Positions 56,365-64,000 of a stretch of 64,000 nucleotides of DNA are shown piece after piece. The position numbers and the translations under genes are program-made. The notes under the pieces are model-generated. The model saw only the letters and a list, made by a program, of their open reading frames with translations, was not told the DNA's origin and ran no database searches. Origin of the DNA: Maritimibacter sp. (GTDB lineage Bacteria > Pseudomonadota > Alphaproteobacteria > Rhodobacterales > Rhodobacteraceae); NCBI GenBank assembly GCA_002701395.1, contig NZVC01000011.1, positions 1 through 64,000 on the forward strand, written 5' to 3'. Positions within the stretch are counted from its first letter, which is position 1. Each line of letters begins with the position of its first letter.

Positions 56365-57321
56365 TCAGCCTTTGCCGGTCATCGCGCACAGCATCTCGAA
56401 CATGATCGACACGCCCAGAAACGCAGTGCCGCCGGACGCGTCGAAGGGCGGCGACACCTCGACAAGGTCGGCCCCCGCGATGTCCACGCCCGCCAGTTCC
56501 CGCGCAACGCACAGCGCCTGAAAGGAATTGGGGCCCCCGACCTCGGGGGTGCCGGTGCCGGGGGCGAAGGCCGGGTCGACGAAGTCGATGTCATAGCTGA
56601 CATAGGTGGGCCGACCGCCCACCACTTCGCGCGCCTCGGCCATCACGTCCGGGATGCCACGGGCGAAGAATTCCTCGATCTCGACAAGGCGAACGCCGTT
56701 GGCACGGGCAAAATCCTTGTCTTCGGTATCGTAGGCAGTGCCGCGAATGCCGATCTGGATCACCCGTTTCGGATCAAGCAAACCTTCCTCGACCGCGCGG
56801 CGGAAGGGGGTGCCGTGGGTGTACATATGGCCACCGAAATACGAGTGGAAGAAATCCGTGTGGCTGTCGAAGTGGATCATGCCCAGCGGTCCGTCCTTCG
56901 CCAGCGCGCGCAAGATCGGCAGGCTGGACAGGTGGTCACCGCCTGCGGTCAGCGGACGGATGCCCGCGTCTTTCACCTGTTCGTAGAACGCCGTGATCCG
57001 CGCCATGCTGTCGGCGATGTCCGCCGGGTTCGGCGCGACGTCGCCCAGATCGGCGCAGTTAACCGTCTCGAACGGGCGCACCCCGGTCGCCCCGTTCTCG
57101 GCCCGGATCATTGTGGACGCGTCGCGCAACTGACGTGGGCCGTGACGCGGGCCGGGCCGGTTGGTGGTGCCGCTGTCCCAAGGCACCCCGATGACGCCGA
57201 TGTCGACATCCGCGAAGCGGTCGTGCCCCGGCGGCACGACCGGCAGCCGCATAAAGCTGGGCACCCCGGCGAAACGGGGCAATTCCAGCCCCGACACGGG
57301 GTGGAAGAAAGGGTCGGACAT
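56365..57321 (-). CDS. Agmatinase/guanidino-acid hydrolase family
   Basis: A 318-residue ureohydrolase with two manganese sites: GGDHLSSLP, FDSHTDFFHSYFGGH and SYDIDFVDPAFAPG. Ligand His and Asp are all present. The ATG at 57321 has AGGAG seven bases upstream. Usual substrates are agmatine (giving putrescine) or guanidino acids; the FDSHTDF form, with Ser for the common Ala, is a subfamily trait. It is alone. Confidence 0.88.
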   Translation of the reverse strand: MSDPFFHPVSGLELPRFAGVPSFMRLPVVPPGHDRFADVDIGVIGVPWDSGTTNRPGPRHGPRQLRDASTMIRAENGATGVRPFETVNCADLGDVAPNPADIADSMARITAFYEQVKDAGIRPLTAGGDHLSSLPILRALAKDGPLGMIHFDSHTDFFHSYFGGHMYTHGTPFRRAVEEGLLDPKRVIQIGIRGTAYDTEDKDFARANGVRLVEIEEFFARGIPDVMAEAREVVGGRPTYVSYDIDFVDPAFAPGTGTPEVGGPNSFQALCVARELAGVDIAGADLVEVSPPFDASGGTAFLGVSIMFEMLCAMTGKG

Positions 57322-57550
57322 CGCGGTCTCCTGTGGTCGGTCGACGGCAGGGTAGCACGCCCCACCCGGCCCGCAACGCAATGCGCTGACCAAGCGGGCG
57401 TCACATTTTTTCGGAGTCAAAAATTTTTTTCGCGTCGCGTGAAACTTCCGACAAACCCTTACGTGGATTTAGGTAATCCGGCTCAAACGGGTCGGAGAAG
57501 TAACGAGTACATTGTTTTTCAGGGTCATCGCGCGTTGTCGCTTCATCCCA
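57322..57550. other. Intergenic region upstream of the candidate RNA
   Basis: No gene is seen. Two T-runs near 57406-57431 contrast with the GC-rich flanks. The agmatinase promoter (minus strand) and any promoter for the RNA (plus strand) should lie here, but no clear -10/-35 pair could be picked. Confidence 0.4.
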
Positions 57551-57742
57551 TGTTCCGGCTTGTGTGCCGCCGGAACAGAGGTCGGCATCGGACCCGCTGT
57601 GTATTGTCAGTTTCGGGCATCTTCCGGCCTCTCGGTCCCGGAAGCAGTCTCCCTTCGCCCGAATGGTTCCCCGTCCCAGGGGACCTGGAGGTTCCGTGTT
57701 CACCAGTCCCCATCCCGGTGGCGCGGAACCTCCTATTTTTTT
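57551..57742 (+). ncRNA. Candidate structured RNA with its own terminator
   Basis: Between two minus-strand genes the plus strand holds a series of hairpins: TGTTCCGGC/GCCGGAACA (57551-57577), a longer stem TTCGGGC/GCCCGAA enclosing CTTCCGG/CCGGAAG (57612-57663), GGT-CCCC/GGGGACC (57665-57685), and GGAGGTTCCG/CGGAACCTCC (57687-57733) ending in TATTTTTTT, a textbook terminator. No protein frame of quality is present. It does not show the signature bases of SRP RNA, RNase P or tmRNA. Confidence 0.4.
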
Positions 57743-57744
57743 GC

Positions 57745-58197
57745 TCAGTCCCGCTTTGCCCGGCCCGTCAGGTAGTCCCTGAGACGGCGCTGCAGATGCG
57801 GGATCGCGTCGGGCCGAGACAAGAATTCCTCGACACTGAACCACCGCAGCGCCTGACCCTCATCGCCCAGCCGGGCGGACGCGATGACCTTGGGCGGCAC
57901 CTCGGCCACAAGAAACCAGCGGCGCGGACCGGTCAGGTCGTTCGCATTGGGATAAAGCCGCTTCCAGATGATCCACGCCGGATCAAGGTGCAGGCCGGTT
58001 TCCTCGCGCGTTTCGCGCAGAACGCAGTCTTCGGCGGACTCGTCGCCTTCGCGGCCACCTCCCGGCAGATCCCACAGGCCGGGGAACGGGATGTCGGGGC
58101 GATTGTCCCGCAACAGCGACAGTACCACGCCCTCGCTCATCACGGCAAGCTTCGCGCCATCGAAATCCTGCGGCGGGGCGGGGGCGGCCTTGGTCAT
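57745..58197 (-). CDS. NUDIX hydrolase
   Basis: A 150-residue NUDIX enzyme with the box GGGREGDESAEDCVLRETRE followed by ETGL (about 46-68), the metal-binding helix. Such enzymes clean up nucleotide derivatives; the substrate is not clear. It lies nine bases downstream of the methyltransferase gene and is likely co-transcribed with it. Confidence 0.9.
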   Translation of the reverse strand: MTKAAPAPPQDFDGAKLAVMSEGVVLSLLRDNRPDIPFPGLWDLPGGGREGDESAEDCVLRETREETGLHLDPAWIIWKRLYPNANDLTGPRRWFLVAEVPPKVIASARLGDEGQALRWFSVEEFLSRPDAIPHLQRRLRDYLTGRAKRD

Positions 58198-58206
58198 GCG
58201 TGCGGC

Positions 58207-59262
58207 CTACAGCCCAAGGCCGTCGAGATGGTCGAACAGGATTTCCCCGATCTCAAGCGTGTCCAGCGTGGCCGCCGGCGGGAAGGTGCTTTCCGGCCGG
58301 TCAGCCACAAGCAGCGTCGTGCCGCGATACCGCGTCACCGCCTCGATCCGGTCAAAGGCGCCGGTGGCCGCCAGCGCCTGCGACAGCGGTTCGTGGAACC
58401 CGATCATGTATCCCGGCCCGGCAGAGGCTTCGTACCCCGATACGATCAGGCGCTGGCCGGTGGCGGCGACAAGCCCCTGCACAAGGGTCGCGAAGGCCTG
58501 CGGGTCGCGCTGGTGGATCAGCACATCCAGACACAGGACCACATCGCGCGGTCCGTGGCGGTCCGGGTCGACCATGCCCACCTCGAACGCCCAGTCCGGC
58601 CGCAGCGCGCGCGCCCTGTCCAGCGCGGTTTCGGCAAGGTCGAGACCAAGGTAGCCCTTCAGCGACAGGGCATTCACCACCTCGAGATCGCCACAACCGA
58701 CATCCAGAACGCTACGCGCGCTTTCGATCCCGGCGCGCTTCAGGCAGTGGCGTTTCAGTGTGACGAAGACGCCCCGCGATCCCTTGCCGCTGCCCAGTTG
58801 CGGGTCCACCGCATAGCGGTAGGACCAGAACAGGCGGTTGTCGAACTCGGACCGGAACGCATGGTTCAGCGTGCGCGCCTCGGCCCGCATGGCCTCGTCG
58901 AAGAACCGAAGATCCAGCAGGCCCACCGCGTTGATACGTCCCCGGATGTCGAGGAAGCCGCCAACGTCGCCGGGGCCGGTTTCGGGGTCGGCAAGCCACG
59001 CGGCCAGCGCGTCTTCCGGAAACGCGACGGGCTGCCCCGGCCTCAAAAGCGCACCCGCGGGCACGGCGCCCGGCCCGGCAGGCGCGCCCGCCACCGTGAC
59101 GCCCGGCACCGCGGTGCGGAAGCCTTCCCACACGCTGCCGGGTTCGCCCTGAACCGCGACGTCGACCTTCGCGTCCGGGAAGGCAGCCAGAACCGCCTGT
59201 ACCGAGCGGAACGCAAAAAAGGCATCGACGGGCGTGTCGAATGCAACGACCTGAACGCGCAA
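58207..59262 (-). CDS. SAM-dependent methyltransferase-domain protein
   Basis: A TTG at 59262 with GGAG seven bases upstream gives MRVQVVAFDTPVDAFFAFRS, ~351 residues; an ATG at 59295 is the alternative. The C-terminal half is a Rossmann methyltransferase: VLDVGCGDLEVVNALSLKG, YLGLDLAETAL and DVVLCLDVLIHQ. The N-terminal half (~150 residues) is unassigned and may bind the substrate. The substrate is unknown; some relatives occur in glycan modification clusters. Confidence 0.8.
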   Translation of the reverse strand: MRVQVVAFDTPVDAFFAFRSVQAVLAAFPDAKVDVAVQGEPGSVWEGFRTAVPGVTVAGAPAGPGAVPAGALLRPGQPVAFPEDALAAWLADPETGPGDVGGFLDIRGRINAVGLLDLRFFDEAMRAEARTLNHAFRSEFDNRLFWSYRYAVDPQLGSGKGSRGVFVTLKRHCLKRAGIESARSVLDVGCGDLEVVNALSLKGYLGLDLAETALDRARALRPDWAFEVGMVDPDRHGPRDVVLCLDVLIHQRDPQAFATLVQGLVAATGQRLIVSGYEASAGPGYMIGFHEPLSQALAATGAFDRIEAVTRYRGTTLLVADRPESTFPPAATLDTLEIGEILFDHLDGLGL

Positions 59263-59422
59263 GGGTTTTCTCCAACCGGGGACGACGGGGCGCATACTGC
59301 CCCCCGTCCGCGTCCGCGCGCAACCCTTGGCGCACCGGAAGGATGATCGCCTCTCCCGTCCGGGGCGCGGTCGCGCTATTCTAAGCACCGTACCGGACCA
59401 GTGCCCGAACGGACGCCGCCCC

Positions 59423-60676
59423 ATGCCCGCCCTTTGCAGAGACTGCCTGACACGCTTCGATACCGGCGCACGCTGTCCGTCGTGCCGGTCGCCGCGCATC
59501 GCCGCGCACCCCGAACTGTGGGACCTGTCGATCGCGCATATGGATTGCGACGCGTTCTATGCCTCGGTCGAAAAGCGCGACAATCCCGAGCTTCGCGACA
59601 AGCCGGTGATCATCGGCGGCGGACGGCGGGGTGTCGTGTCGACGGCCTGCTACATCGCCCGGATCAAGGGCGTGCGGTCCGCCATGCCGATGTTTCAGGC
59701 GCTGAAGCTGTGCCCCGAGGCGGTCGTCGTGAAGGGGCGGATGGACACCTATGTCGAGGTGTCGAAACAGGTGCGGCAGATGATGGAAGAGCTGACCCCG
59801 TCGGTCGAACCGCTGTCGCTGGACGAGGCGTTTCTGGACCTGACCGGCACCGCCCGCCTGCACCATGCGCCGCCCGCCGTGCTGCTGGCGCGGCTGACGA
59901 AGCGGATGAAGACCGAACTGGGGATCACCGGGTCGATCGGTCTGTCGCACAACAAGTTCCTCGCCAAGGTCGCGTCCGATCTCGACAAGCCGCATGGCTT
60001 CGCGATCATCGGCAAGGCCGAGACGCAAGCGTTTCTTGATCCACGGCCGGTCAGCCTGATCTGGGGCGTCGGGAACGCGTCGGGCGCCAGCCTAGAGGCT
60101 GCCGGGATTCGCACCTTCGCGGACCTGAAACGCTGGGACAAAGAGCAGCTTGTCGCCCGCTTTGGGTCGATGGGTGAACGGCTGTACCATCTTGCACGCG
60201 GCGAGGATCACCGCCGCGTCACCCGCAACGCGCCGGTGAAGTCGATCTCGAACGAGACGACGTTCCACGAGGACACCGCCGACCCCGAGGTTCTGGACGG
60301 CCATATCTGGCGCTTGTCCGAGAAGGTTTCCGACCGCGCCAAGGCAAAGGGCAAGGCAGGTCGCGTTGTGACACTGAAGCTGAAGCGCGCGAACCACCGC
60401 ATCCTGACGCGTCAGTCGCAGCTGACCGACCCCACGCAGATCGCGGATCGCATTTATCGAACCGCGCGGGACCTGTTCGACCACGTTGGCGACCAAGGGC
60501 CCTATCGGCTGTTGGGCGTCGGTATCTCGCATCTCAGCGGCGACGACACAGCCGACCGGGTGGGAGACCTGCTGGACCCCAACGCCGGGCGGCGCGCGGA
60601 CGCCGAACGGGCCACCGACGCCATCCGGCAACGCTTTGGCCCGGATGCGATCGTCAAGGGCCGGTCGCTGCGGTAA
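59423..60676 (+). CDS. dinB: DNA polymerase IV with N-terminal zinc ribbon
   Basis: A Y-family translesion polymerase of 417 residues. Catalytic acidic residues lie in AHMDCDAFYASVE and PLSLDEAFLDLTG, with the little-finger domain to the end. Before the polymerase core comes a ~30-residue extension with Cys at 5, 8, 18 and 21 (CRDC and CPSC), likely a zinc ribbon. It is alone, transcribed away from the methyltransferase. A LexA box was not recognised in the short upstream region. Confidence 0.93.
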   Translation: MPALCRDCLTRFDTGARCPSCRSPRIAAHPELWDLSIAHMDCDAFYASVEKRDNPELRDKPVIIGGGRRGVVSTACYIARIKGVRSAMPMFQALKLCPEAVVVKGRMDTYVEVSKQVRQMMEELTPSVEPLSLDEAFLDLTGTARLHHAPPAVLLARLTKRMKTELGITGSIGLSHNKFLAKVASDLDKPHGFAIIGKAETQAFLDPRPVSLIWGVGNASGASLEAAGIRTFADLKRWDKEQLVARFGSMGERLYHLARGEDHRRVTRNAPVKSISNETTFHEDTADPEVLDGHIWRLSEKVSDRAKAKGKAGRVVTLKLKRANHRILTRQSQLTDPTQIADRIYRTARDLFDHVGDQGPYRLLGVGISHLSGDDTADRVGDLLDPNAGRRADAERATDAIRQRFGPDAIVKGRSLR

Positions 60677-60788
60677 GGCCCTTCGATCGCCACAGTATTT
60701 CCCCGGATGCATGATGGACCGGACCCTGCAACTGCCCTAGGTTCGCCCGGGGGGAACCCGTACCGACACGACGTGGATTTCAGGGGTC

Positions 60789-61364
60789 ATGGCCGAATTC
60801 GAGACGACATCGCTGGAAGGTGTCTACATTATCACGCCGCGTCGCTTCGGCGATCATCGCGGCTTCTTCAGCGAAAGCTACAGCGAACGCGTCTTCGCCG
60901 ACGCAGGGATCGACATCCGCTTCGTGCAGGACAACCACTCGCTGTCGGGGACGACAGGCACCGTCCGGGGCCTGCACTTTCAATCGCCGCCCCACGCACA
61001 GGCCAAGCTGGTGCGCTGTGGCCGTGGGCGGATCTTCGACGTTGCCGTCGACATCCGGCGCGGCAGCCCGACCTACGGCCAGTGGACCGGCGCGGAACTC
61101 AGCTTTGACAACGGGCGCCAGCTGTTGATCCCCGAAGGTTTCCTGCACGGGTTCATGACGCTCGAGCCCGACTGCGAGATCGTTTACAAATGCTCTGACT
61201 TCTACGCGCCCGAATGCGACGGCGCCGTGCGGTGGGACGATCCTGACATCGGCATCGAATGGCCCGACACCGGCGCAGATCCGGTGCTGTCCGAGAAGGA
61301 CGCGAAGGCGCCCGCGCTGGCGGATTTCGATACGCCGTTCACCTACGCGGAGAAGGTTTCGTGA
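60789..61364 (+). CDS. rfbC: dTDP-4-dehydrorhamnose 3,5-epimerase
   Basis: RfbC epimerises dTDP-4-keto-6-deoxyglucose, the third step of dTDP-L-rhamnose synthesis. The 191-residue product shows [20 protein letters not shown], then [18 protein letters not shown] with catalytic His, and [11 protein letters not shown]. It is the first gene of rfbCBDA; the end overlaps rfbB by four bases. Confidence 0.95.
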   Translation: MAEFETTSLEGVYIITPRRFGDHRGFFSESYSERVFADAGIDIRFVQDNHSLSGTTGTVRGLHFQSPPHAQAKLVRCGRGRIFDVAVDIRRGSPTYGQWTGAELSFDNGRQLLIPEGFLHGFMTLEPDCEIVYKCSDFYAPECDGAVRWDDPDIGIEWPDTGADPVLSEKDAKAPALADFDTPFTYAEKVS

Positions 61365-62416
61365 AACTACTGGTTACCGGCGGTGCCGGTTTTATCGGGT
61401 CCGCCGTCGTCCGGCTGGCCATCGCGCGCGGGCACGAGGTCGTCAACGTCGACGCGCTGACCTACGCCGCCTGCCTGGACAACGTGGCCGACGCGGCCAA
61501 GGCGCCGGGCTATGCCTTCGAGCAGGTCGATATCCGCGACCGCGCCGCGCTGGATCGCGTCTTCGCCGCGCACAAGCCCGACGCCGTGATGCACCTTGCC
61601 GCCGAAAGCCATGTCGACCGGTCGATCGACGGCCCGTCCGATTTCATCGAGACGAACATCACCGGCACCTTCAACATGCTGGAGGCGGCGCGCGCCTATT
61701 GGGAAGGTGCAGGCAAGCCTGACGACTTTCGCTTTCATCATATCTCGACCGACGAGGTGTTCGGCAGCCTGCCCGCCGACCCTTCGGTGCAGTTCACCGA
61801 GACGACACCGTACGACCCGCGCAGTCCCTATTCCGCGTCAAAGGCCGCCTCGGACCACCTTGTCCGCGCGTGGCACGAGACCTACGGCCTGCCGGTCGTG
61901 CTGACGAACTGCTCGAACAACTACGGTCCCTTTCACTTCCCGGAAAAGCTGGTGCCGGTGATCATCCTCAACGCGCTGGCCGGAAAGCCGCTGCCGATCT
62001 ATGGCGACGGATCCAACGTCCGCGACTGGCTGTTCGTCGAGGATCACGCCGACGCGTTGCTGCTGGTGGTGCAGAAGGGCGAAATTGGCCGCAGCTACAA
62101 CATCGGCGGCGAGAACGAGCGTTCCAACCTCGAACTGGTGAAGACGCTGTGCGGCATCCTCGACCGGCTTCAGCCGAAGGACAACGGCAGCTATGCTGAC
62201 CAGATCACCTTTGTCACCGACCGGCCCGGCCACGACGCCCGCTACGCGATCGACCCCGCGAGGATTCGCGAAGAACTGGGCTGGCGCCCCTCGGTCACCA
62301 TCGAGGAAGGACTGGAAAAGACCGTACGCTGGTTCCTTGATAACGAACCGTGGTGGCGCAAACTGCAATCGCGTCAGGGCGTCGGTCAACGGTTGGGAAC
62401 CGGGGGCGGCAAATGA
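61361..62416 (+). CDS. rfbB: dTDP-glucose 4,6-dehydratase
   Basis: RfbB is the second step, making dTDP-4-keto-6-deoxyglucose. A GTG at 61361 in the rfbC end gives 351 residues: [16 protein letters not shown] binds [18 protein letters not shown] holds substrate residues, [10 protein letters not shown] carries the Asp/Glu acid-base pair, and [15 protein letters not shown] the Tyr/Lys. The ATG of rfbD overlaps its stop. Confidence 0.95.
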   Translation: MKLLVTGGAGFIGSAVVRLAIARGHEVVNVDALTYAACLDNVADAAKAPGYAFEQVDIRDRAALDRVFAAHKPDAVMHLAAESHVDRSIDGPSDFIETNITGTFNMLEAARAYWEGAGKPDDFRFHHISTDEVFGSLPADPSVQFTETTPYDPRSPYSASKAASDHLVRAWHETYGLPVVLTNCSNNYGPFHFPEKLVPVIILNALAGKPLPIYGDGSNVRDWLFVEDHADALLLVVQKGEIGRSYNIGGENERSNLELVKTLCGILDRLQPKDNGSYADQITFVTDRPGHDARYAIDPARIREELGWRPSVTIEEGLEKTVRWFLDNEPWWRKLQSRQGVGQRLGTGGGK

Positions 62417-63258
62417 TCCTTGTGTTCGGCCAGTCCGGTCAGGTCGCCCGCGAGCTTGCCCGTCGCGTGCCCGATGCGCGGTTCATTGGCCGAACCGAGG
62501 CCGACCTGTCCCGACCGCAAGAGCTGAAGGCGATTATCGACCTTGCCGAACCCTCTGCCCTGATCAACGCGGCGGCCTACACCGCCGTGGACCGCGCCGA
62601 AGAAGAACGCGACCTTGCGATGACGGTGAACGGTGAGGCGCCGTCAGAAATGGCAGCCGCCTGCGCGGCACGGGGCATTCCCTTCGTCCACATGTCGACG
62701 GATTACGTTTTTCCCGGAAAGGGTGACGCGCCGATGGCGCCCGACGCCCCCACCGGCCCGATCAACGCCTATGGCCAGTCAAAGCTGGCGGGCGAACTCG
62801 GCATCCGCGCCGTGGGGAGCTCCCACGCGATCCTGCGCACGTCGTGGGTGGTCTCGGCGCACGGCGCGAACTTCGTGAAGTCGATGCTGCGCCTGTCCGA
62901 AACACGCGACAAGCTGACCATCGTGGCCGATCAGATCGGTGGGCCCACCCCTGCCGGCCCGCTTGCCGCCGCCTGCCTTGCGGCGGTGGAGGCGCTGAAA
63001 ACTGACGCTTCGCTCTCTGGAACATACCATTTCGCCGGCGCGCCGGACGTCAGCTGGGCCGATTTCGCACGCGAGATCTTCCGGCAGGCCGGCCGCGACG
63101 TGGTCGTGGAGGATATCCCGACGACGGCCTTTCCAACCCCGGCCCGCCGCCCGCACAACTCTCGGCTGGATTGCAGCACGCTGGACCGACTTGGCATTTC
63201 CCGTCCGGACTGGAAGGCGGAATTGACTAAAATACTAAAAGAATTGGAGACAGCATGA
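62413..63258 (+). CDS. rfbD: dTDP-4-dehydrorhamnose reductase
   Basis: RfbD makes dTDP-L-rhamnose with NAD(P)H. The 281-residue product has [46 protein letters not shown], and the active-site [10 protein letters not shown]. It overlaps rfbB and rfbA by four bases each. Confidence 0.95.
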   Translation: MILVFGQSGQVARELARRVPDARFIGRTEADLSRPQELKAIIDLAEPSALINAAAYTAVDRAEEERDLAMTVNGEAPSEMAAACAARGIPFVHMSTDYVFPGKGDAPMAPDAPTGPINAYGQSKLAGELGIRAVGSSHAILRTSWVVSAHGANFVKSMLRLSETRDKLTIVADQIGGPTPAGPLAAACLAAVEALKTDASLSGTYHFAGAPDVSWADFAREIFRQAGRDVVVEDIPTTAFPTPARRPHNSRLDCSTLDRLGISRPDWKAELTKILKELETA

Positions 63259-64000
63259 CAGCGCGCAAAGGCATTATCCTCGCCGGCGGCTCTGGCACGC
63301 GGCTGTATCCGCTGACGATGGCCGTGTCGAAACAGCTGATGCCGATCTACGACAAGCCGATGATCTATTACCCGCTGACCGTGCTTATGCTGACCGGTAT
63401 CCGCGAGATCGCGATCATCACCACGCCGCAGGACCAACCCCAATTCAAGCGGCTGCTTGGCGATGGCAGCCAATGGGGTCTGACGCTGGAATACATCGAA
63501 CAGCCCTCGCCCGACGGACTGGCGCAGGCCTATCTGCTGGCCGAGGATTTTCTGGACGGTGCGCCGTCGGTCATGGTGTTGGGCGATAACATCTTCTTCG
63601 GCCACGGCCTGCCCGAGATCCTGCTGCGCGCGGCGGCCCAAGACACTGGTGGAACGGTATTCGGCTATCATGTCGCCGATCCCGAACGCTATGGCGTCGT
63701 CGACTTCGCCCCTGACGGAACGGTGCGCGAAATCATCGAAAAGCCCGAGGTTCCGCCATCGAACTACGCCGTCACCGGCCTTTATTTCCTGGACGGCGAC
63801 GCACCGCGCCGGGCGCGTCAGATCAAGCCATCGGCACGGGGCGAGCTTGAGATCGTGTCACTGTTGGAGACGTATCTTAAGGACGGCTCGCTGCTGGTCG
63901 AAAAGATGGGCCGTGGCTATGCGTGGCTTGATACCGGCACACACGGGTCGCTTCTCGATGCAGGCAATTTCGTTCGGACCCTGTCGGTCCGGCAGGGGAT
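63255..64000 (+). CDS. rfbA: Glucose-1-phosphate thymidylyltransferase (3' end beyond window)
   Basis: RfbA joins dTTP and glucose-1-phosphate, the first step of the pathway. From the ATG at 63255 about 248 residues are present: [61 protein letters not shown] and [20 protein letters not shown]. The reading frame is still open at the window edge; about 40-50 residues are missing compared with the usual ~290. Confidence 0.95.
   Translation, partial: MTARKGIILAGGSGTRLYPLTMAVSKQLMPIYDKPMIYYPLTVLMLTGIREIAIITTPQDQPQFKRLLGDGSQWGLTLEYIEQPSPDGLAQAYLLAEDFLDGAPSVMVLGDNIFFGHGLPEILLRAAAQDTGGTVFGYHVADPERYGVVDFAPDGTVREIIEKPEVPPSNYAVTGLYFLDGDAPRRARQIKPSARGELEIVSLLETYLKDGSLLVEKMGRGYAWLDTGTHGSLLDAGNFVRTLSVRQG

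Noticed and set aside
57551-57742. Assignment to SRP RNA, RNase P RNA, tmRNA or 6S RNA
   Set aside because: The GGTCAGG/GGAAGC apex of SRP RNA, the GAGGAAAGTCC of RNase P and the tag frame of tmRNA are absent. A CTCGGTCC stretch recalls 6S RNA, but the 5' and 3' ends do not pair as a rod.
57512-57775. 87-residue plus-strand frame within the candidate RNA
   Set aside because: It has no ribosome site, overlaps the terminator and reads into the NUDIX gene end; the hairpins explain the region better.
56326-59346. 1006-residue plus-strand frame
   Set aside because: It runs antisense through the agmatinase, NUDIX and methyltransferase genes, all of which have clear motifs.

Overview
The window reads as the chromosome of a GC-rich marine-type alphaproteobacterium of the order Rhodobacterales (Roseobacter/Paracoccaceae group). 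The evidence is the gene set and the gene order: a short HPr kinase next to ChvG/ChvI and divergent from pckA, the TupABC tungstate transporter, EtfBA, a DUF6473 protein, a poxvirus-type topoisomerase IB, the amidase / DapC-like aminotransferase / FtsK / LolA order, and DinB with an N-terminal zinc ribbon. No plasmid or phage replication genes, complete insertion sequences or CRISPR arrays were seen.

Layout. 1-2.5 kb: tuf (with a 5' part that looks foreign), zntB and tRNA-Trp. 2.6-5.3 kb: a minus-strand metallophosphatase, SGNH hydrolase and ribokinase, then tRNA-Arg. 5.3-9.7 kb: an HTH regulator fused to a substrate-binding domain, convergent with tupBCA, then topoisomerase IB. 10-14 kb: three uncharacterised exported proteins, one of them SUMF1-like. 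14-17 kb: GtrA and ParC. 17-21.7 kb: an SH3 protein, a short-chain dehydrogenase, a twin-membrane small protein coupled to a cobalamin adenosyltransferase, and etfBA. 21.7-27.5 kb: idi, cytochrome c, DUF6473, 3-hydroxybutyryl-CoA dehydrogenase, and a P450-ferredoxin pair divergent from a LysR regulator. 27.5-35.1 kb: acyltransferase, HPr, EIIA, RapZ, HPr kinase, ChvG, ChvI, then divergent pckA. 35.7-36.5 kb: an AT-richer patch with what looks like the remnant of a polymorphic-toxin gene and a small membrane protein. 36.5-46.5 kb: RraA-like, UbiH-like, amidase, aminotransferase, FtsK, SH3 protein, LolA. 46.5-53.3 kb: transglycosylase, HspQ, RluA-type synthase, free-Met sulfoxide reductase, a STAS/anti-sigma pair, gamma-glutamyltransferase with a structured leader, rhodanese, LacI regulator. 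53.4-59.3 kb: three envelope-glycan genes, DUF3775, an agmatinase-like enzyme, a candidate structured RNA, NUDIX, methyltransferase. 59.4-64 kb: dinB and rfbCBDA (dTDP-rhamnose), with rfbA cut by the window edge.

How genes work together. ChvG/ChvI, HPr kinase, EIIA and HPr form a sensory phosphorelay beside the gluconeogenic gene pckA. Two identical half-palindromes 20 bp apart upstream of pckA resemble LacI-family operators, and a LacI-family gene lies at 52.2 kb. The tup genes form one operon with a likely tungstate or molybdate responsive regulator alongside. Five copies of a two-hairpin element sit between convergent genes, and their stem sequences change in a compensatory way.

Best candidates for something undescribed: the covarying convergent-gene element (five copies), the structured leader of the gamma-glutamyltransferase gene with mutually exclusive hairpins and a covered ribosome-binding site, the structured RNA with its own terminator at 57.55-57.74 kb, the exported trio at 10.1-13.9 kb, and the toxin/immunity-like remnant at 35.7-36.35 kb. 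The EF-Tu chimera at the very start may be an assembly artefact and should be checked first. All identifications come from reading motifs; no database search was run.
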